Shown: piece by piece, positions 7,001 to 14,926 of the stretch
How positions within the stretch are numbered: position 1 is the first letter of the stretch
Layout: every line of letters starts with the position of its first letter
Origin: Micavibrio sp. UBA7689
GTDB lineage: Bacteria; Pseudomonadota; Alphaproteobacteria; Micavibrionales; Micavibrionaceae
Direction: 5' to 3'
NCBI GenBank assembly: GCA_002482805.1
Contig: DLGR01000022.1
Coordinates: forward strand, 1-32,812
Length of the DNA: 32,812 bases
The notes under the pieces: model-generated
The model's input: the letters and a program-made list of their open reading frames with translations, nothing else
The model's database searches: none
Told to the model about the DNA's origin: nothing
Translations under genes and position numbers: made by a program

Positions 7001-9979
7001 CGTGCGACCAAGTACACGTGATGCCCACGTGGAGCCCAGCAAAGCGTTTTCCGCCGTAGACAGATGGATAGTTCCCGCCTGCCCGTCGAGAATACCCATT
7101 GTCGTGCCAACGCTAGATTGAACCAGTGAAAATGTGCCCGTGCTTGTGATTGCCGCACCTATATTCACGTTGGAATCCGTTCGCAGCGTCACGTTCTTAG
7201 CGCCCATGGTCTGTGCGCCGTTGATATTAAGCGCGCCCGCGCCAGTCTGGAAAACCGTGCTTGCAAGCCAGTTATAAGCACCTACATTCAAATCTGCAGA
7301 AGAATCGGAGCGCCCGAATACGAGTGTTCCTGTTGTCGCGAGATAAGCCAAATCGGCATTGGTATAGTTGTGCGTGCCCGTCTGGCCATCGCCAATACCA
7401 ATGGAAATATTGTTCGCATTCGTAATGAAGTTGTGGGTAGCCGTACCCGTGATTGAAGCCCCAAGACTGATTTTCGTATCGGAGCGCACAACAAGCGTAT
7501 TTCCGCCCATCGCCACTGTGCCCACAGTGCTGATTTGGCCGGAGCCTGTCTGAACGGTCAGGCTGTCGGACCATGTCCCCGCGCCCATATTGATTGCGCC
7601 CGTGCCATCCGTGCGGCCTATGGTGATGCTTGCCCAACCGTCGCGGATACGGCTAATATCGGTAGCGTTCAGGTTGATAGTACCCGTACCGCCCAGACCG
7701 ATAGTGGTGGAGGCTGTATTGTTATAAATTACCAGCGCGCCCGAGCCCGTCAGAGAGTTTGTAGCGGAAAGTGTAATATCGCCATCGGTGTTAATGGTCA
7801 GGTTATTCGTGCCAAGTGTTTGAACGCCGGAAACAGTAATGGTGCCCGAACCGTTTTGCAGCGTCAGGTTATCGTTCCATGTCACAGTCGACGTTATCAA
7901 CGCAACGGTGGAATCCGTGCGGCCGAATATAAGATTATTCCATCCATTCGTGATACGCCCGATCTCTGCGGCGGTAAAATTGACCGTACCCGCACCGCCT
8001 GCCAAACCCATCGTGGTGGTCGTTGCATATTGCTGAACGGTAAGATCGCCTTGACCGGTCAGGTTACCCGCCGTCATGACGACATCCGCGCCCGTGATGA
8101 TGGTCAGGTTGTTTGCGCCGACGTTGGTGACGCCTGTAAAGGTAATCACACCCGTGTTGGAACGCAGCGTCAAACTGTCATTCCACACATTCGCGCGCAC
8201 ATCCATCGCGGCGGTAGATGTCGTTTTCCCGATAACGATATTGCCCCAACCGTCCGTGATGTTGCCAAGGTCCGTCGCATTCAAATTCAACACACCCGTT
8301 GCACCCGTACCGATGCCGATAGTGCCCGTATTCGCCGCTTGTTCGAATGTCAGCGTGCCGGAGCCGGAAACCGCAGCGGCCAAAGTTACATCGCCGCCTG
8401 CCAGCATGGTCAGAGATCCCGTACCTGCGGAAATTGCAGCGTTCACGATAATCGCACCGTGGGCATCGAGCGTCAGCGTATTGCCGCTCGTCCATGCCAA
8501 TGCGTTGCTGACGGTGATGGAACCTGTCTGCACGCCTGTCGCGCGGGTTTGAACAATAACGTTACCCGAAGCAAGCGCCGCCTGCAGCGTGGCGATATTC
8601 AAAACGGAAGGTCCGTTGTCTACGGTCGGAGAAAAAGGTGAAGCGCCGCCGACATTATTGTTTGCGCTATTGGAAATAACGATATCCGTTGGGTCCAACA
8701 ACAAAACGCCGTCCTCGCCGCCATGGCCTTTCATGTCGAACGTGCCGCCGATATCAATTGTGCCCTTGCTGGATACTTCGATAAGACCGCCGTCCAAACC
8801 ACTGACATCCGCATGGCCGTAGAAACGCGTATTCGTATCGGACCAGAGTATTATCGTACCGCCATCACCGATGCCGCGGCGACTTTCCGCATTCAGGATG
8901 GCAGACCCGCTAACATAAATCATATTCGATGTGGGAAGTCCGTTACCACCTTGGTAGTTACCGCCGATCTTGATCGTACCGCCGTTCAGATCACCCGCGG
9001 CGGTGACATACGAACCGTCGCCGATATTGATCTTGTCGGAAAGAATGGTGATGATACCTCCGCTATCGAGCAGATCCATGCCCTGTGCTTCGATGCGACC
9101 GGTGTTAAACACCATGGAGTTTCCGCGCGGAATGGAAATGTCGAGACCTTTCGTGGAAATTGTAATCTCGCCGCGTTTTTCCACGCCATTCACGCGCACC
9201 GTGTTGGCGCGGATGGTGCCGGTATTCGTAATCAGCGCATCGACCATACCGCGCGCTTGCGCCGCCGTTACTAGAACCTGTCCGCCATCGGCATTGATAA
9301 TGCCTGTGTTGGTAACAGTCTGCGATGTAACATCATCGGACACTTCAAGCTTGATAAGGCCATCGCCTGCGAAATCGATCGTGTGTATATCGCCCGATGC
9401 CAGAATGACTTTGCCGAGTTTGGCTTGTATAACGCCGTGGTTTTCAACATTGGGGGCAACAAGGCCGACAAGACCGCCGTCACGCACCGTCATATGCCCT
9501 TTGTTGATGATACGGCCATCGGGATTTCCGGGCTTCGTGAATTTCGCCGCACCGCCCGCCATAAAGGCATTGTCGTTTTCTAGATCCGACGTGGTGGCGA
9601 TCATACCGCCGACATCGACGACGGAGCCCGCGCCGAAAACCAGACCATTCGGGTTGATAAGGATGATGTTTCCGTTCGCGCTGATTTTACCCTCAATGCG
9701 CGAAGCCTTGGTATCGGTGATGCGGTTGACGGTGATGGAGCCGGAATTCGGTTGGTTGAATTTTACGGTCTCAATGGAATCGACATCGAAACTTTGCCAG
9801 CGGATAATCGCGCGGTCGGATGATTGATTGATCGTAGTCGTGTTGCCGACAACATCGATGCTCGCATTACCACCCGTTACGTTTCCATCTTGCGGCGCCG
9901 CGAATGCATAGGTAGGCAGCGCCAGACATGCCATCAGCGCACTCGTTCCAAAAAGGTAGCGGTGTGTATTAGCTTTCAT
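1046..9979 (-). CDS. Giant TpsA-family exoprotein (filamentous haemagglutinin-like) with MBG/YDG repeats
   Basis: 2977 residues with a signal peptide ending near AFA-APQ (residues 26-30). A two-partner secretion (TPS) domain follows, marked by FNQP (74-77) and NPNGLVFG (109-116), the element recognised by the TpsB partner. Residues about 520-1730 are twelve units of roughly 100 residues built around a conserved DGW or NGW. Residues about 1825-2876 are thirteen MBG/YDG-type units. A Pro-rich linker (PPPP) and an acidic tail of about 90 residues end the protein. I see no cysteine after the signal peptide, as is usual for such adhesins. The ATG at 9979 has AGG 8 bases upstream. The tpsB gene lies upstream on the same strand. 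The family is exported through TpsB and forms a long beta-helix on or off the cell; roles in adhesion or biofilm are inferred. Confidence 0.9.
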   Translation of the reverse strand: MKANTHRYLFGTSALMACLALPTYAFAAPQDGNVTGGNASIDVVGNTTTINQSSDRAIIRWQSFDVDSIETVKFNQPNSGSITVNRITDTKASRIEGKISANGNIILINPNGLVFGAGSVVDVGGMIATTSDLENDNAFMAGGAAKFTKPGNPDGRIINKGHMTVRDGGLVGLVAPNVENHGVIQAKLGKVILASGDIHTIDFAGDGLIKLEVSDDVTSQTVTNTGIINADGGQVLVTAAQARGMVDALITNTGTIRANTVRVNGVEKRGEITISTKGLDISIPRGNSMVFNTGRIEAQGMDLLDSGGIITILSDKINIGDGSYVTAAGDLNGGTIKIGGNYQGGNGLPTSNMIYVSGSAILNAESRRGIGDGGTIILWSDTNTRFYGHADVSGLDGGLIEVSSKGTIDIGGTFDMKGHGGEDGVLLLDPTDIVISNSANNNVGGASPFSPTVDNGPSVLNIATLQAALASGNVIVQTRATGVQTGSITVSNALAWTSGNTLTLDAHGAIIVNAAISAGTGSLTMLAGGDVTLAAAVSGSGTLTFEQAANTGTIGIGTGATGVLNLNATDLGNITDGWGNIVIGKTTSTAAMDVRANVWNDSLTLRSNTGVITFTGVTNVGANNLTIITGADVVMTAGNLTGQGDLTVQQYATTTTMGLAGGAGTVNFTAAEIGRITNGWNNLIFGRTDSTVALITSTVTWNDNLTLQNGSGTITVSGVQTLGTNNLTINTDGDITLSATNSLTGSGALVIYNNTASTTIGLGGTGTINLNATDISRIRDGWASITIGRTDGTGAINMGAGTWSDSLTVQTGSGQISTVGTVAMGGNTLVVRSDTKISLGASITGTATHNFITNANNISIGIGDGQTGTHNYTNADLAYLATTGTLVFGRSDSSADLNVGAYNWLASTVFQTGAGALNINGAQTMGAKNVTLRTDSNVNIGAAITSTGTFSLVQSSVGTTMGILDGQAGTIHLSTAENALLGSTWASRVLGRTDGTGEMNVGGATWVDPMTFRTGTGQLNINGATAMGGNNLAITTDSDLHIGGNLTGTQTLTIAQAGGTTMAVGTGQVGEVLIDDVERARIMNGWTLINLGSTTSTGGMNVGDASWADPLTLRSGTGVISINGVQSMAANALSITSDSDVSINAALTGTGTLAISGMAAATTVAVGDGQTGTMQLNTSDIANITNGWTTIAVGTTSQTGAMNIGATTWNDNVLFRTNSGVINVNDVINSGSSNISFSADSNLVINANLIGTGTLSIYGSSNATSVGVGTGQAGTVQISDAELAFIQDGWSTLIFGKTSMDGVLNIAGRGWTDSVQFRTESGALNINGIQDVSDNSFTIYTNTNLTLAHNIIGTGTLSIIGSSTGTTMGIGNGQSGTVNLNNTELAYIQDGWNQIIFGRTDGTGIINVGARTWTDSVDYRTTAVININGAQNMGANNLTIRSNANPVIGGALTGTGTLNIMNISTSSTVTMGIGDGQTGVVNLTNAELDLITDGWNMIVFGNSTQGSVMNIAARTWNDNVTFQTAGGVINVNGAQNMGANNLTFTTSGNLAINANVTGTGTLTIQSNALNTSMMIGSGGSGTINLIDAELARIVDGWGNIVFGRLDGTGAMDIRAATWNDNVTFRTGAGTMTVNGVQNAQANNMTFRTNSNIVLNADLIGTGNLVIRTASGTTGLAVGDGQTGTVALTNTELGRIINGWGNVTFGGATQLGAVNIGAYTWNDVTYFVAQGNLVINGTQTSTETSGTSLVFATTGGSFINNAGAAAINPGGGRYLVYSVDQGIDTLGGLVALNVVNPASYAGYGPASVVEVGNVFLYSGATAKIIYVQIDDIDKIYGEGLPAFTYTYLGGLQGSDILSDVIISTSFNAVGSSVFDSAGTTRTVTGAFGGALGYTVTVVDGTMTVIPATITVTVDSDTRVYGDADPTIGVTYTGFKNGDDETDIDTLAIVDALPGITANVGNYATTASGADDNNYVFNYVNGNISVTKATLTTTAQNTSRIYGDGNPTFTFAYSGFKNSDNATMIDTGASGASAANATSGVGTYAITGSGALDNNYNFNYVNGTLTVNKATLTATADNKSRVYGDANPALTVTYTGFKNGDTSSVINSAATASTGANATSGVNTYAIIAAGASDDNYDFTYVGGTLTVNKATLTATASNGARAYGDANPALTVSYSGFKNGETSSVINTGATASSAANATSGVGAYSTVASGASDDNYDFTYVNGTLTVNKATLTATASNGSRAYGDDNPALTVSYSGFKNGETSSVINTGATASSAANATSGVGTYSTVASGASDDNYDFTYVNGTLTVNKAMLTATASNGSRAYGDTNPALTVSYSGFKNGETSAVINTGATASSSAISTTGVGTYSTVASGASDDNYDFTYVDGVLTINKAILTATASNASREYGNANPALTVSYSGFKNGETFVVINTGATASSSVNATSNVGSYTTVASGASDDNYDFTYVNGALNVTKAMLTATASNGTRVYGDVNPTLTVSYTGFKNSETSAVINTGATASSSANAASNVGSYTTVASGASDNNYDFTYVDGTLNVTKAMLTATASNGSRVYGDANPALTVSYSGFKNSQNSSVIDTAATASSAAIATTGVGTYATTASGASDNNYDFTYVDGTLTISKATLTATASSGLREYGDSNPGLTVSYTGFKNGETSGVINTGATATTGATNTSNVGSYATTASGASDDNYSFTYINGALTVTKAMLTVNAGNGTRVYGDANPTIGVTYTGFKNGETSSVLGTQATGSSAANAISNVGTYSTASSGGSDNNYDFTHVGTGTLTVTKATLTASANSETRKQFENNPTFTVSYTGFKNGETSSVIDTQVSASTTATPSSAIGSYSITASGGLDNNYNFNYVNGTLTVLDPDYIPPPPSTGNTLPSTIQQNLTPPTQQQMVIAHNQSIYNASINSTTSLTGTLHQSPLSDKVVVITPDEDFDYLWSQDPFLIALTQTIEDYFELVHFQE
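1345..4520 (-). repeat. Thirteen tandem MBG/YDG-type units, mostly 243 bp
   Basis: Within the adhesin, twelve consecutive units of about 81 residues share the pattern LTATASNG.R.YGD.NP.LTVSY, GFKNGE, then ASDDNYDFTY and a closing LTV-K. A more divergent thirteenth unit (starting near KIIYVQIDDIDKIYG) lies at the N-terminal end of the array. Units 5 and 6 differ by only a few residues. These are the beta-rich modules called MBG or YDG domains in bacterial surface proteins and probably form an extended stalk. The boundaries are approximate. Confidence 0.85.
4780..8440 (-). repeat. Twelve degenerate units of about 300 bp (beta-helix stalk)
   Basis: The central part of the adhesin is built from about twelve units of roughly 100 residues. 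Each carries 'R-I-x-[DN]-GW-x-x-I-x-x-G', then a TWNDN/TWTDS element, then 'INGAQ-x-MGANNLTI', then 'LTGTGTL'. Two units (DNA about 7000-7350) have lost the GW core (ATTGTL and LGSTWAS instead). The high Asn, Gly and Thr content and the regular hydrophobic alternation suit a right-handed beta-helix or solenoid. I do not recognise this unit as a named domain. Confidence 0.75.
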
Positions 9980-9987
9980 ATTTAGTA

Positions 9988-10012
9988 CCTGATTTCATTT
10001 TATAAAATCAGG
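9988..10012. promoter_or_regulatory. Perfect inverted repeat over the adhesin -10 region (operator or hairpin)
   Basis: CCTGATTT (9988-9995) and AAATCAGG (10005-10012) form an 8-bp perfect dyad with a 9-base spacer. The predicted -10 box (9999-10004) falls in the spacer and the gene's Shine-Dalgarno AGG (9988-9990, minus strand) is in one arm. The dyad could be an operator for a dimeric regulator. If the transcript starts further upstream, it could instead be an RNA hairpin hiding the ribosome-binding site. Confidence 0.55.
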
Positions 10013-10028
10013 GTAAAGGGCGTGTTAA
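9999..10028 (-). promoter_or_regulatory. Sigma70-like promoter of the TpsA adhesin
   Basis: On the minus strand, TTAACA (10028-10023) is followed by 18 bases and TATAAA (10004-9999); each hexamer differs from consensus at one position. The start site would be near 9992, giving a leader of about 13 bases before the ATG at 9979. This would let the adhesin be transcribed separately from tpsB, whose stop lies 122 bases upstream. Confidence 0.55.
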
Positions 10029-10101
10029 GTTGTTATGATAATTGGTATAGGAGCGGTGGAAAACCGCCATGCCCTTAACGCATTTTTAACCAAGGAAATG
10101 G

Positions 10102-11826
10102 CTAGAAAGATTTCTTGAGCGAAAACAACACTCTGGCGCCGACGTCGTTTTGGTATTTCGGCTCGTTGTCGGCGGAGCGTGTAAGGGGTTTTGCCAGATT
10201 CAGGTCCGCATCCCATGAATTATCGATGTTCATGCGGATACCAAGCCCTGCGGAAGCCGCCGAAACCTTGTCTTTGGCCCCTGCATCGATGTTCCAGACT
10301 TTGCCGATATCGTAGAAAAGATAGGGTTGGAGCGAGAGCGGCTTGTTGAAAAACGTCGAAGCCATGTTGTAACGCAATTCGAACGCGGCAGAGATACCAC
10401 GATCGCCCGTGATTTCTGAAGGATCATATCCGCGCCCGATGTTCGGGCCGCCGAAACCGAATTCTTCGGAAGAGAGCAATGCATCATTCGTGTATTGGCC
10501 GCTCACTATTCCGTACAATTCAAAATTATGCGGCAACGCCTGAATGCGGCCCGCAAGCATTTCCAGTTTTCTGAAATCTGGTTTGCCGTTTTCGCGCGAC
10601 AGATCGATAGAGCCCGCCTCGCGCACGCCCAAGATGTTCAGACCATGCGAGAAACGGACATCGACAACGCTATAGCCTGCCCATGAATCCGTGGCATTGA
10701 AGTTCAAACCGACATCAACCACGCGCACGCGGTCGTCATACAATTCTTCGCCCAAAATTTTCGTACGCGAATTTTTCCATTCGAACCCGCCATCGACTTT
10801 GAGCGTCATATCGCGTTGACGGATGATGGGATAGGAAACCGTGGCACCATAGCTTTGCGATACGCCCTTGATGTCGAGCAGCGACAAATTCGAACCCGGC
10901 TCCGTATGGGCGCGGGATGAACTGACCGTAATCTCCGTGCCCGATGCGCCAAAGATCGGCACCGTGTAGGAAAGAGAACCCGATTTTTGCTCGTCGATCG
11001 GAGCCGCCACCATAACGTTCGCGGACAATTCGGAATAATTGGGACCCAAGTGGAACGCGCGCGCTCCGGCTTTTATCTGCAACGGTCCTGCAAAGACGGA
11101 ACCATGATTGTCGATCGCGAGACTGGCGATAGTTTCTTTTTCTTCGTTCTTCTGGATGATCAAACGCACCTCGCCCGACGCTGGCTGCGCCGTTGTCGGC
11201 GTGGCGAGAATGGCTGATACATTGGAATCCGGCAAATCGTTGAGGATCAACATAATGCGCTCAAGCTTGCGTACGTTAAGCGGGCGCATTTTGGCGATAC
11301 GCTGCGCGGCATCATCGATCACGGGCGACGGGCGGATATTGGGATCAAGCTCCACCTCGCCCACATGGCCTTCGATTACGACCAGATGCACATTGCCTTC
11401 TTCGATATTCTGGTTGGGAATAACGACTTTCGTCAGCGCGTATCCGTCATCGAGATATTTTTGCTGGATCGCCGCCATAATTTCAAACAACGTGGCGACG
11501 GAAATTTCCTTGCCTACATACTGGTTGTAGATCGGTGCAACATCGCCGTATTCATACGCGGTCATGCCATCCAGATACATTTCATTCAAAACAAAACGCA
11601 GATTTTCCATGCCCTCGGGCGCGGCGGCGACAACTTTTTTTGTATCTTCGGATTGTTCAAGTGTTTGATCCGGAGTCTTGGGGCGTTCCATTTCTTCGAG
11701 CGCGCGCGAAGGATCGGCAGAGCCCGGAAGATCAACTTGCGCGAACACGGCGTGCGAATACAGAAGGCCCCCCACTGCGGAAGCCATCAATAGATATCGT
11801 TTCAGTCTCGCAGGTGGGCAAACCAT
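10102..11826 (-). CDS. TpsB outer-membrane transporter (ShlB/FhaC/HecB family)
   Basis: 574 residues from the ATG at 11826; an in-frame TTG at 11847 is rejected because the predicted transcription start (about 11861) would leave almost no leader. An N-terminal signal peptide ends near VFA-QVD. A Glu- and Lys-rich linker, POTRA-like segments (for example around VHLVVIEGHVGEVEL) and a C-terminal beta-barrel follow. FGFGGPNIGRGYDP sits in the barrel region where this family has its conserved channel-lining motif. The protein ends LKKSF; a terminal Phe is the usual BAM-recognition signal. It is the expected exporter of the adhesin encoded 122 bases downstream, recognising its TPS domain in the periplasm. 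The order tpsB-tpsA is the common one. Confidence 0.9.
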   Translation of the reverse strand: MVCPPARLKRYLLMASAVGGLLYSHAVFAQVDLPGSADPSRALEEMERPKTPDQTLEQSEDTKKVVAAAPEGMENLRFVLNEMYLDGMTAYEYGDVAPIYNQYVGKEISVATLFEIMAAIQQKYLDDGYALTKVVIPNQNIEEGNVHLVVIEGHVGEVELDPNIRPSPVIDDAAQRIAKMRPLNVRKLERIMLILNDLPDSNVSAILATPTTAQPASGEVRLIIQKNEEKETIASLAIDNHGSVFAGPLQIKAGARAFHLGPNYSELSANVMVAAPIDEQKSGSLSYTVPIFGASGTEITVSSSRAHTEPGSNLSLLDIKGVSQSYGATVSYPIIRQRDMTLKVDGGFEWKNSRTKILGEELYDDRVRVVDVGLNFNATDSWAGYSVVDVRFSHGLNILGVREAGSIDLSRENGKPDFRKLEMLAGRIQALPHNFELYGIVSGQYTNDALLSSEEFGFGGPNIGRGYDPSEITGDRGISAAFELRYNMASTFFNKPLSLQPYLFYDIGKVWNIDAGAKDKVSAASAGLGIRMNIDNSWDADLNLAKPLTRSADNEPKYQNDVGARVLFSLKKSF

Positions 11827-11867
11827 GGTAACTACTTGATATGACAATAAATGAACGCGTAAAATTC

Positions 11868-11896
11868 TTTATACATGGCAGGGGGTTAGCGAACAA
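11868..11896 (-). promoter_or_regulatory. Sigma70-like promoter of tpsB
   Basis: Minus strand: TTGTTC (11896-11891), a spacer of exactly 17 bases, then TATAAA (11873-11868). The start near 11861 gives a 5' leader of about 35 bases to the ATG at 11826. The spacer and -35 also hold a GGGTT/AACCC inverted repeat. It supports transcription of tpsB independent of glpK, which ends 107 bases upstream. Confidence 0.6.
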
Positions 11897-11933
11897 CCCG
11901 CAAAAGCCCTATATAAGCACCTATTTAACAAAC

Positions 11934-13403
11934 TTATGACAATACTTTTCGGACAGCATTCTGCCATCCATCATATAGGATAGCCGAGTCTTGCAAAGTG
12001 GGTGCCGCCTCATATCGCCGTGTGCATTTCCATTTCGCGGCTATATCCTCTAGATCCTTGTAGATTCCCGCCGATAGCCCAGCCATATAAGCGGCACCGA
12101 GTGCGGTTGTCTCCGCAACTTCGGGAATTTCGACGGGTTTGCCTAGCATCGATGCCAGAAACCTGCAAACGAACTCGTTCGCGACCAACCCACCATCGGC
12201 ACGAATTACCTTCGGATCAAACCCGCTATCGGCAACAAATGCCTTCATCAAGTCTTTTGTTTGATAGGCCTGCGCTTCGAGCGCGGCGCGTACGATATGG
12301 GCGGATGTGGTGGCGCGTGTAATTCCGGAAATCATCCCGCGGGCATTCGGGTCCCAATAAGGCGCTCCCAATCCTGTGAAGGCTGGCACGAAATAAACGC
12401 CGTCTGTGTTCGGAACCGATTCCGCAATCGCCTGGGTTTCCGATGCGTTTTTGAAAAGTTGCAACCCATCGCGCAACCATTGCACGGCGGCGCCCGCGAC
12501 AAATATCGCACCTTCGATAGCGTAAGTGGTTTTACCGTTCAATTTGTACGCGGTGGTGGTGAGTAATTTGTTTTGCGATTGTTTGAATGTCTCGCCGATA
12601 TTCATGAGCGCAAAACAACCCGTGCCATAGGTGGATTTGACCATGCCTTCTTTGAAACACGCCTGTCCGAACAACGCAGCTTGCTGGTCCCCCGCCATGC
12701 CGCCGACAGAATAAGACTTACCGAGCAAAGACGCCTCGGTATTGCCGAACGTCGCGACATTGTCTTTCACCTCGGGCAAAAGGCTTTTTGGAATATTGAA
12801 TATTTTTAAAAGCTCGTCATCCCATTTGTTCTCGACGATATTGTAGATCATCGTACGCGAAGCGTTCGTTGCATCGGTCGCGTGGATTTTTCCACCACTT
12901 AGACGCCATAACAAAAAGCAATCGACGGTGCCAAACGCCAGATCCCCGGATTCCGCTTTTTTGCGTGCACCATCGACATTATCCAATATCCACGCGATTT
13001 TGGTTGCCGAAAAATACGGATCGAGCAGCAAGCCCGTTTTGGATGCGATGGTTTTTTCAAGATTTTTGGATTTGAGTCCCGCGCAATAGTCCGCCGTGCG
13101 GCGATCCTGCCAGACGATAGCGTTATACAGCGGCTTACCCGTTTTACGGTCCCATACGATAGTCGTTTCACGTTGGTTCGTGATACCGATAGAGGCGATT
13201 TGTTCGCGCTGGTCTTTGAGCAAACCCCGCACACACCACAGCGTATCGTTCCATATATCTTCGGGGTTTTGTTCGACCCAGCCGTTGTTCGGCATATGGA
13301 GTTTCAATTCCTTTTGCCGCACATCGATAATTTTACCGTCCGATGAAAACAAAATGGCACGGCTGCTCGTCGTGCCTTGGTCGATGGCGAGAATAGCCGT
13401 CAT
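11934..13403 (-). CDS. glpK: Glycerol kinase
   Basis: 489 residues, close to the usual length of about 500. It phosphorylates glycerol with ATP to sn-glycerol 3-phosphate in the cytoplasm. FGGY-kinase hallmarks are present: DQGTTSSR at 8-15 (phosphate loop), WVEQNPEDIW, NQRETT, GGMAGDQQAALFGQ with the catalytic-base Asp, STYGTGCF, and FVPAFTGLGAPYWDP. The start codon overlaps the glpD stop as ATGA, so kinase and dehydrogenase are made from one message with coupled translation. No glycerol facilitator gene (glpF) and no GlpR-like repressor gene are in the window. Identification is firm. Confidence 0.96.
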   Translation of the reverse strand: MTAILAIDQGTTSSRAILFSSDGKIIDVRQKELKLHMPNNGWVEQNPEDIWNDTLWCVRGLLKDQREQIASIGITNQRETTIVWDRKTGKPLYNAIVWQDRRTADYCAGLKSKNLEKTIASKTGLLLDPYFSATKIAWILDNVDGARKKAESGDLAFGTVDCFLLWRLSGGKIHATDATNASRTMIYNIVENKWDDELLKIFNIPKSLLPEVKDNVATFGNTEASLLGKSYSVGGMAGDQQAALFGQACFKEGMVKSTYGTGCFALMNIGETFKQSQNKLLTTTAYKLNGKTTYAIEGAIFVAGAAVQWLRDGLQLFKNASETQAIAESVPNTDGVYFVPAFTGLGAPYWDPNARGMISGITRATTSAHIVRAALEAQAYQTKDLMKAFVADSGFDPKVIRADGGLVANEFVCRFLASMLGKPVEIPEVAETTALGAAYMAGLSAGIYKDLEDIAAKWKCTRRYEAAPTLQDSAILYDGWQNAVRKVLS

Positions 13404-14926
13404 GATGCGATCTTTCGTTCCTTTAGATAATCCGGTAACGCGGCTTCGAGTGCGAGCGATGTTTTCTTTTCGACATGCAAGCCCAATTTGGTACGGCGGT
13501 ACAAGATATCTTCCGCGGACAACGCGAATTCATTTTGAATAAGATAAAAGATTTCCGCTTCATACAATCCGCCGCCGAAATCACGCCCCATCCCCTTTAC
13601 ATGCTCTATGTCGTCCAAAAGATTGTGCACGCGCGTGCCGTATTGGCGGGCATAGCGATGCAAAACGTCCGAAGGCACAAAAGGATATGATCTGGAAAGT
13701 TTGTCGAAAAACGCTGTAAAATCGGCATTCTCAATGTCACCGCCCGGAAGCGGCACCCGTTTGGTCCAACCGGAATTTTTGGTAGAGCCGGTGATTTTAT
13801 CGACCGCGTGTTGAGACAGCGTGCGGTATGTCGTCAGCTTTCCACCAAATACGGAGAGCAAAGGCGCGCCATGCGATTCATCCATATCAAGGCGGTAATC
13901 GCGCGTGACTTTCTGGTCCGAGCCCTGCCCGTCGTCAAACAAGGCACGCACACCGCTATAGGTCCACGGCGCATCTTCGGGACTGATCTGTTTTTCGAAA
14001 AATCGATTCACGGCGGCGCACAGATATTCTTTTTCCGCATCGGAAATAATCGGCTTGGCCGCATCACCTTCGAACGCTTCGTCCGTTGTACCGACCAGAG
14101 AAAATTCTTTTTCGTACGGTATAACAAACACGATGCGTTTGTCGGGTTGTTGCAGAATATACGCATGATCGCCGTCATAAAGGCGCGGTACGATCAGATG
14201 ACTTCCCTTTACCAGACGCACTTTGGGCGTGTCTTGGGTGACGAGGTTGGATGATTCCAACACGCCGCGCACCCACGGGCCGCCCGCATTGATCACCATC
14301 CCCGCCGAAATCTGGAATTCATCCCCCGCGCCTCTGAAATCTTTCAAATGCACATGCCAATGTGGTGTATCGGGCGATCGCACGATCTGCATACAGGCCG
14401 TGCGCGTTAAAATTTCCGCCCCGCGCGCTTTGGCATCCATCGCATTGAGCACGACAAGGCGGGAATCATCCGCCCAACAATCGGAATATTTGAAACCGTC
14501 GCGATAATCATAAGAAAGCGGTTCGCCGAGCAAGGAGTCATGTAAACTCACCGCGCTCGAACTCGATAATTTTCTGCGCCCTGCCAAATGGTCATACAAA
14601 AACAACCCGAGCGAGATCATCCATTTCGGTCGCAGACCTTTAACGTGCGGTAAAACAAATTCCATCGGTTTGATGACATGCGAAGCGTTACGAAGCAGTA
14701 TCTCGCGTTCTTTCAAAGACTCGCGCACAAGTTTGAATTCACCCATTTCGAGATAGCGCAAACCGCCGTGGATGAGTTTGGTGGAAGCGGACGATGTGCC
14801 TTGCGCCAGGTCTTGCGCCTCGACGAGCAGAACCGAAAGTCCGCGGCCCGCAGCTTCACGCGCGATTCCCGCGCCATTGATACCGCCGCCGATGATGCAC
14901 AGATCGTAATCCGGTTTCATGCCCAT
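13400..14926 (-). CDS. glpD: FAD-dependent glycerol-3-phosphate dehydrogenase
   Basis: 508 residues, the length of aerobic GlpD. It oxidises glycerol 3-phosphate to dihydroxyacetone phosphate at the inner membrane and passes electrons to quinone. The N-terminal Rossmann motif reads IIGGGINGAGIAREAAGRG (residues 11-29), followed by STKLIHGGLRYLE (48-60), a family signature. The C-terminal domain is complete. It overlaps glpK by 4 bases. Two start codons are possible, ATG at 14926 and ATG two codons later (14920); the CAGG just upstream is better spaced for the second. The 84-base gap to the receiver gene upstream holds an AT-rich stretch (AACCTAATATATC) that could carry the promoter, but I could not identify a convincing -35. 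Confidence 0.95.
   Translation of the reverse strand: MGMKPDYDLCIIGGGINGAGIAREAAGRGLSVLLVEAQDLAQGTSSASTKLIHGGLRYLEMGEFKLVRESLKEREILLRNASHVIKPMEFVLPHVKGLRPKWMISLGLFLYDHLAGRRKLSSSSAVSLHDSLLGEPLSYDYRDGFKYSDCWADDSRLVVLNAMDAKARGAEILTRTACMQIVRSPDTPHWHVHLKDFRGAGDEFQISAGMVINAGGPWVRGVLESSNLVTQDTPKVRLVKGSHLIVPRLYDGDHAYILQQPDKRIVFVIPYEKEFSLVGTTDEAFEGDAAKPIISDAEKEYLCAAVNRFFEKQISPEDAPWTYSGVRALFDDGQGSDQKVTRDYRLDMDESHGAPLLSVFGGKLTTYRTLSQHAVDKITGSTKNSGWTKRVPLPGGDIENADFTAFFDKLSRSYPFVPSDVLHRYARQYGTRVHNLLDDIEHVKGMGRDFGGGLYEAEIFYLIQNEFALSAEDILYRRTKLGLHVEKKTSLALEAALPDYLKERKIAS

Noticed and set aside
6210..8641. Long plus-strand open frames (6210-7121, 7535-8641 and others) opposite the adhesin gene
   Set aside because: They lie antisense to a repetitive coding sequence whose bias removes stops from other frames. 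They lack ribosome-binding sites and their translations resemble no protein family.
11827..11847. TTG start seven codons upstream for tpsB
   Set aside because: It would begin only about 14 bases after the predicted transcription start with no Shine-Dalgarno; the ATG at 11826 gives a normal signal peptide.
11934..14926. A GlpR operator or glpF gene with glpD-glpK
   Set aside because: No hydrophobic channel gene is adjacent and no convincing palindromic operator was found in the 84-base gap upstream of glpD.
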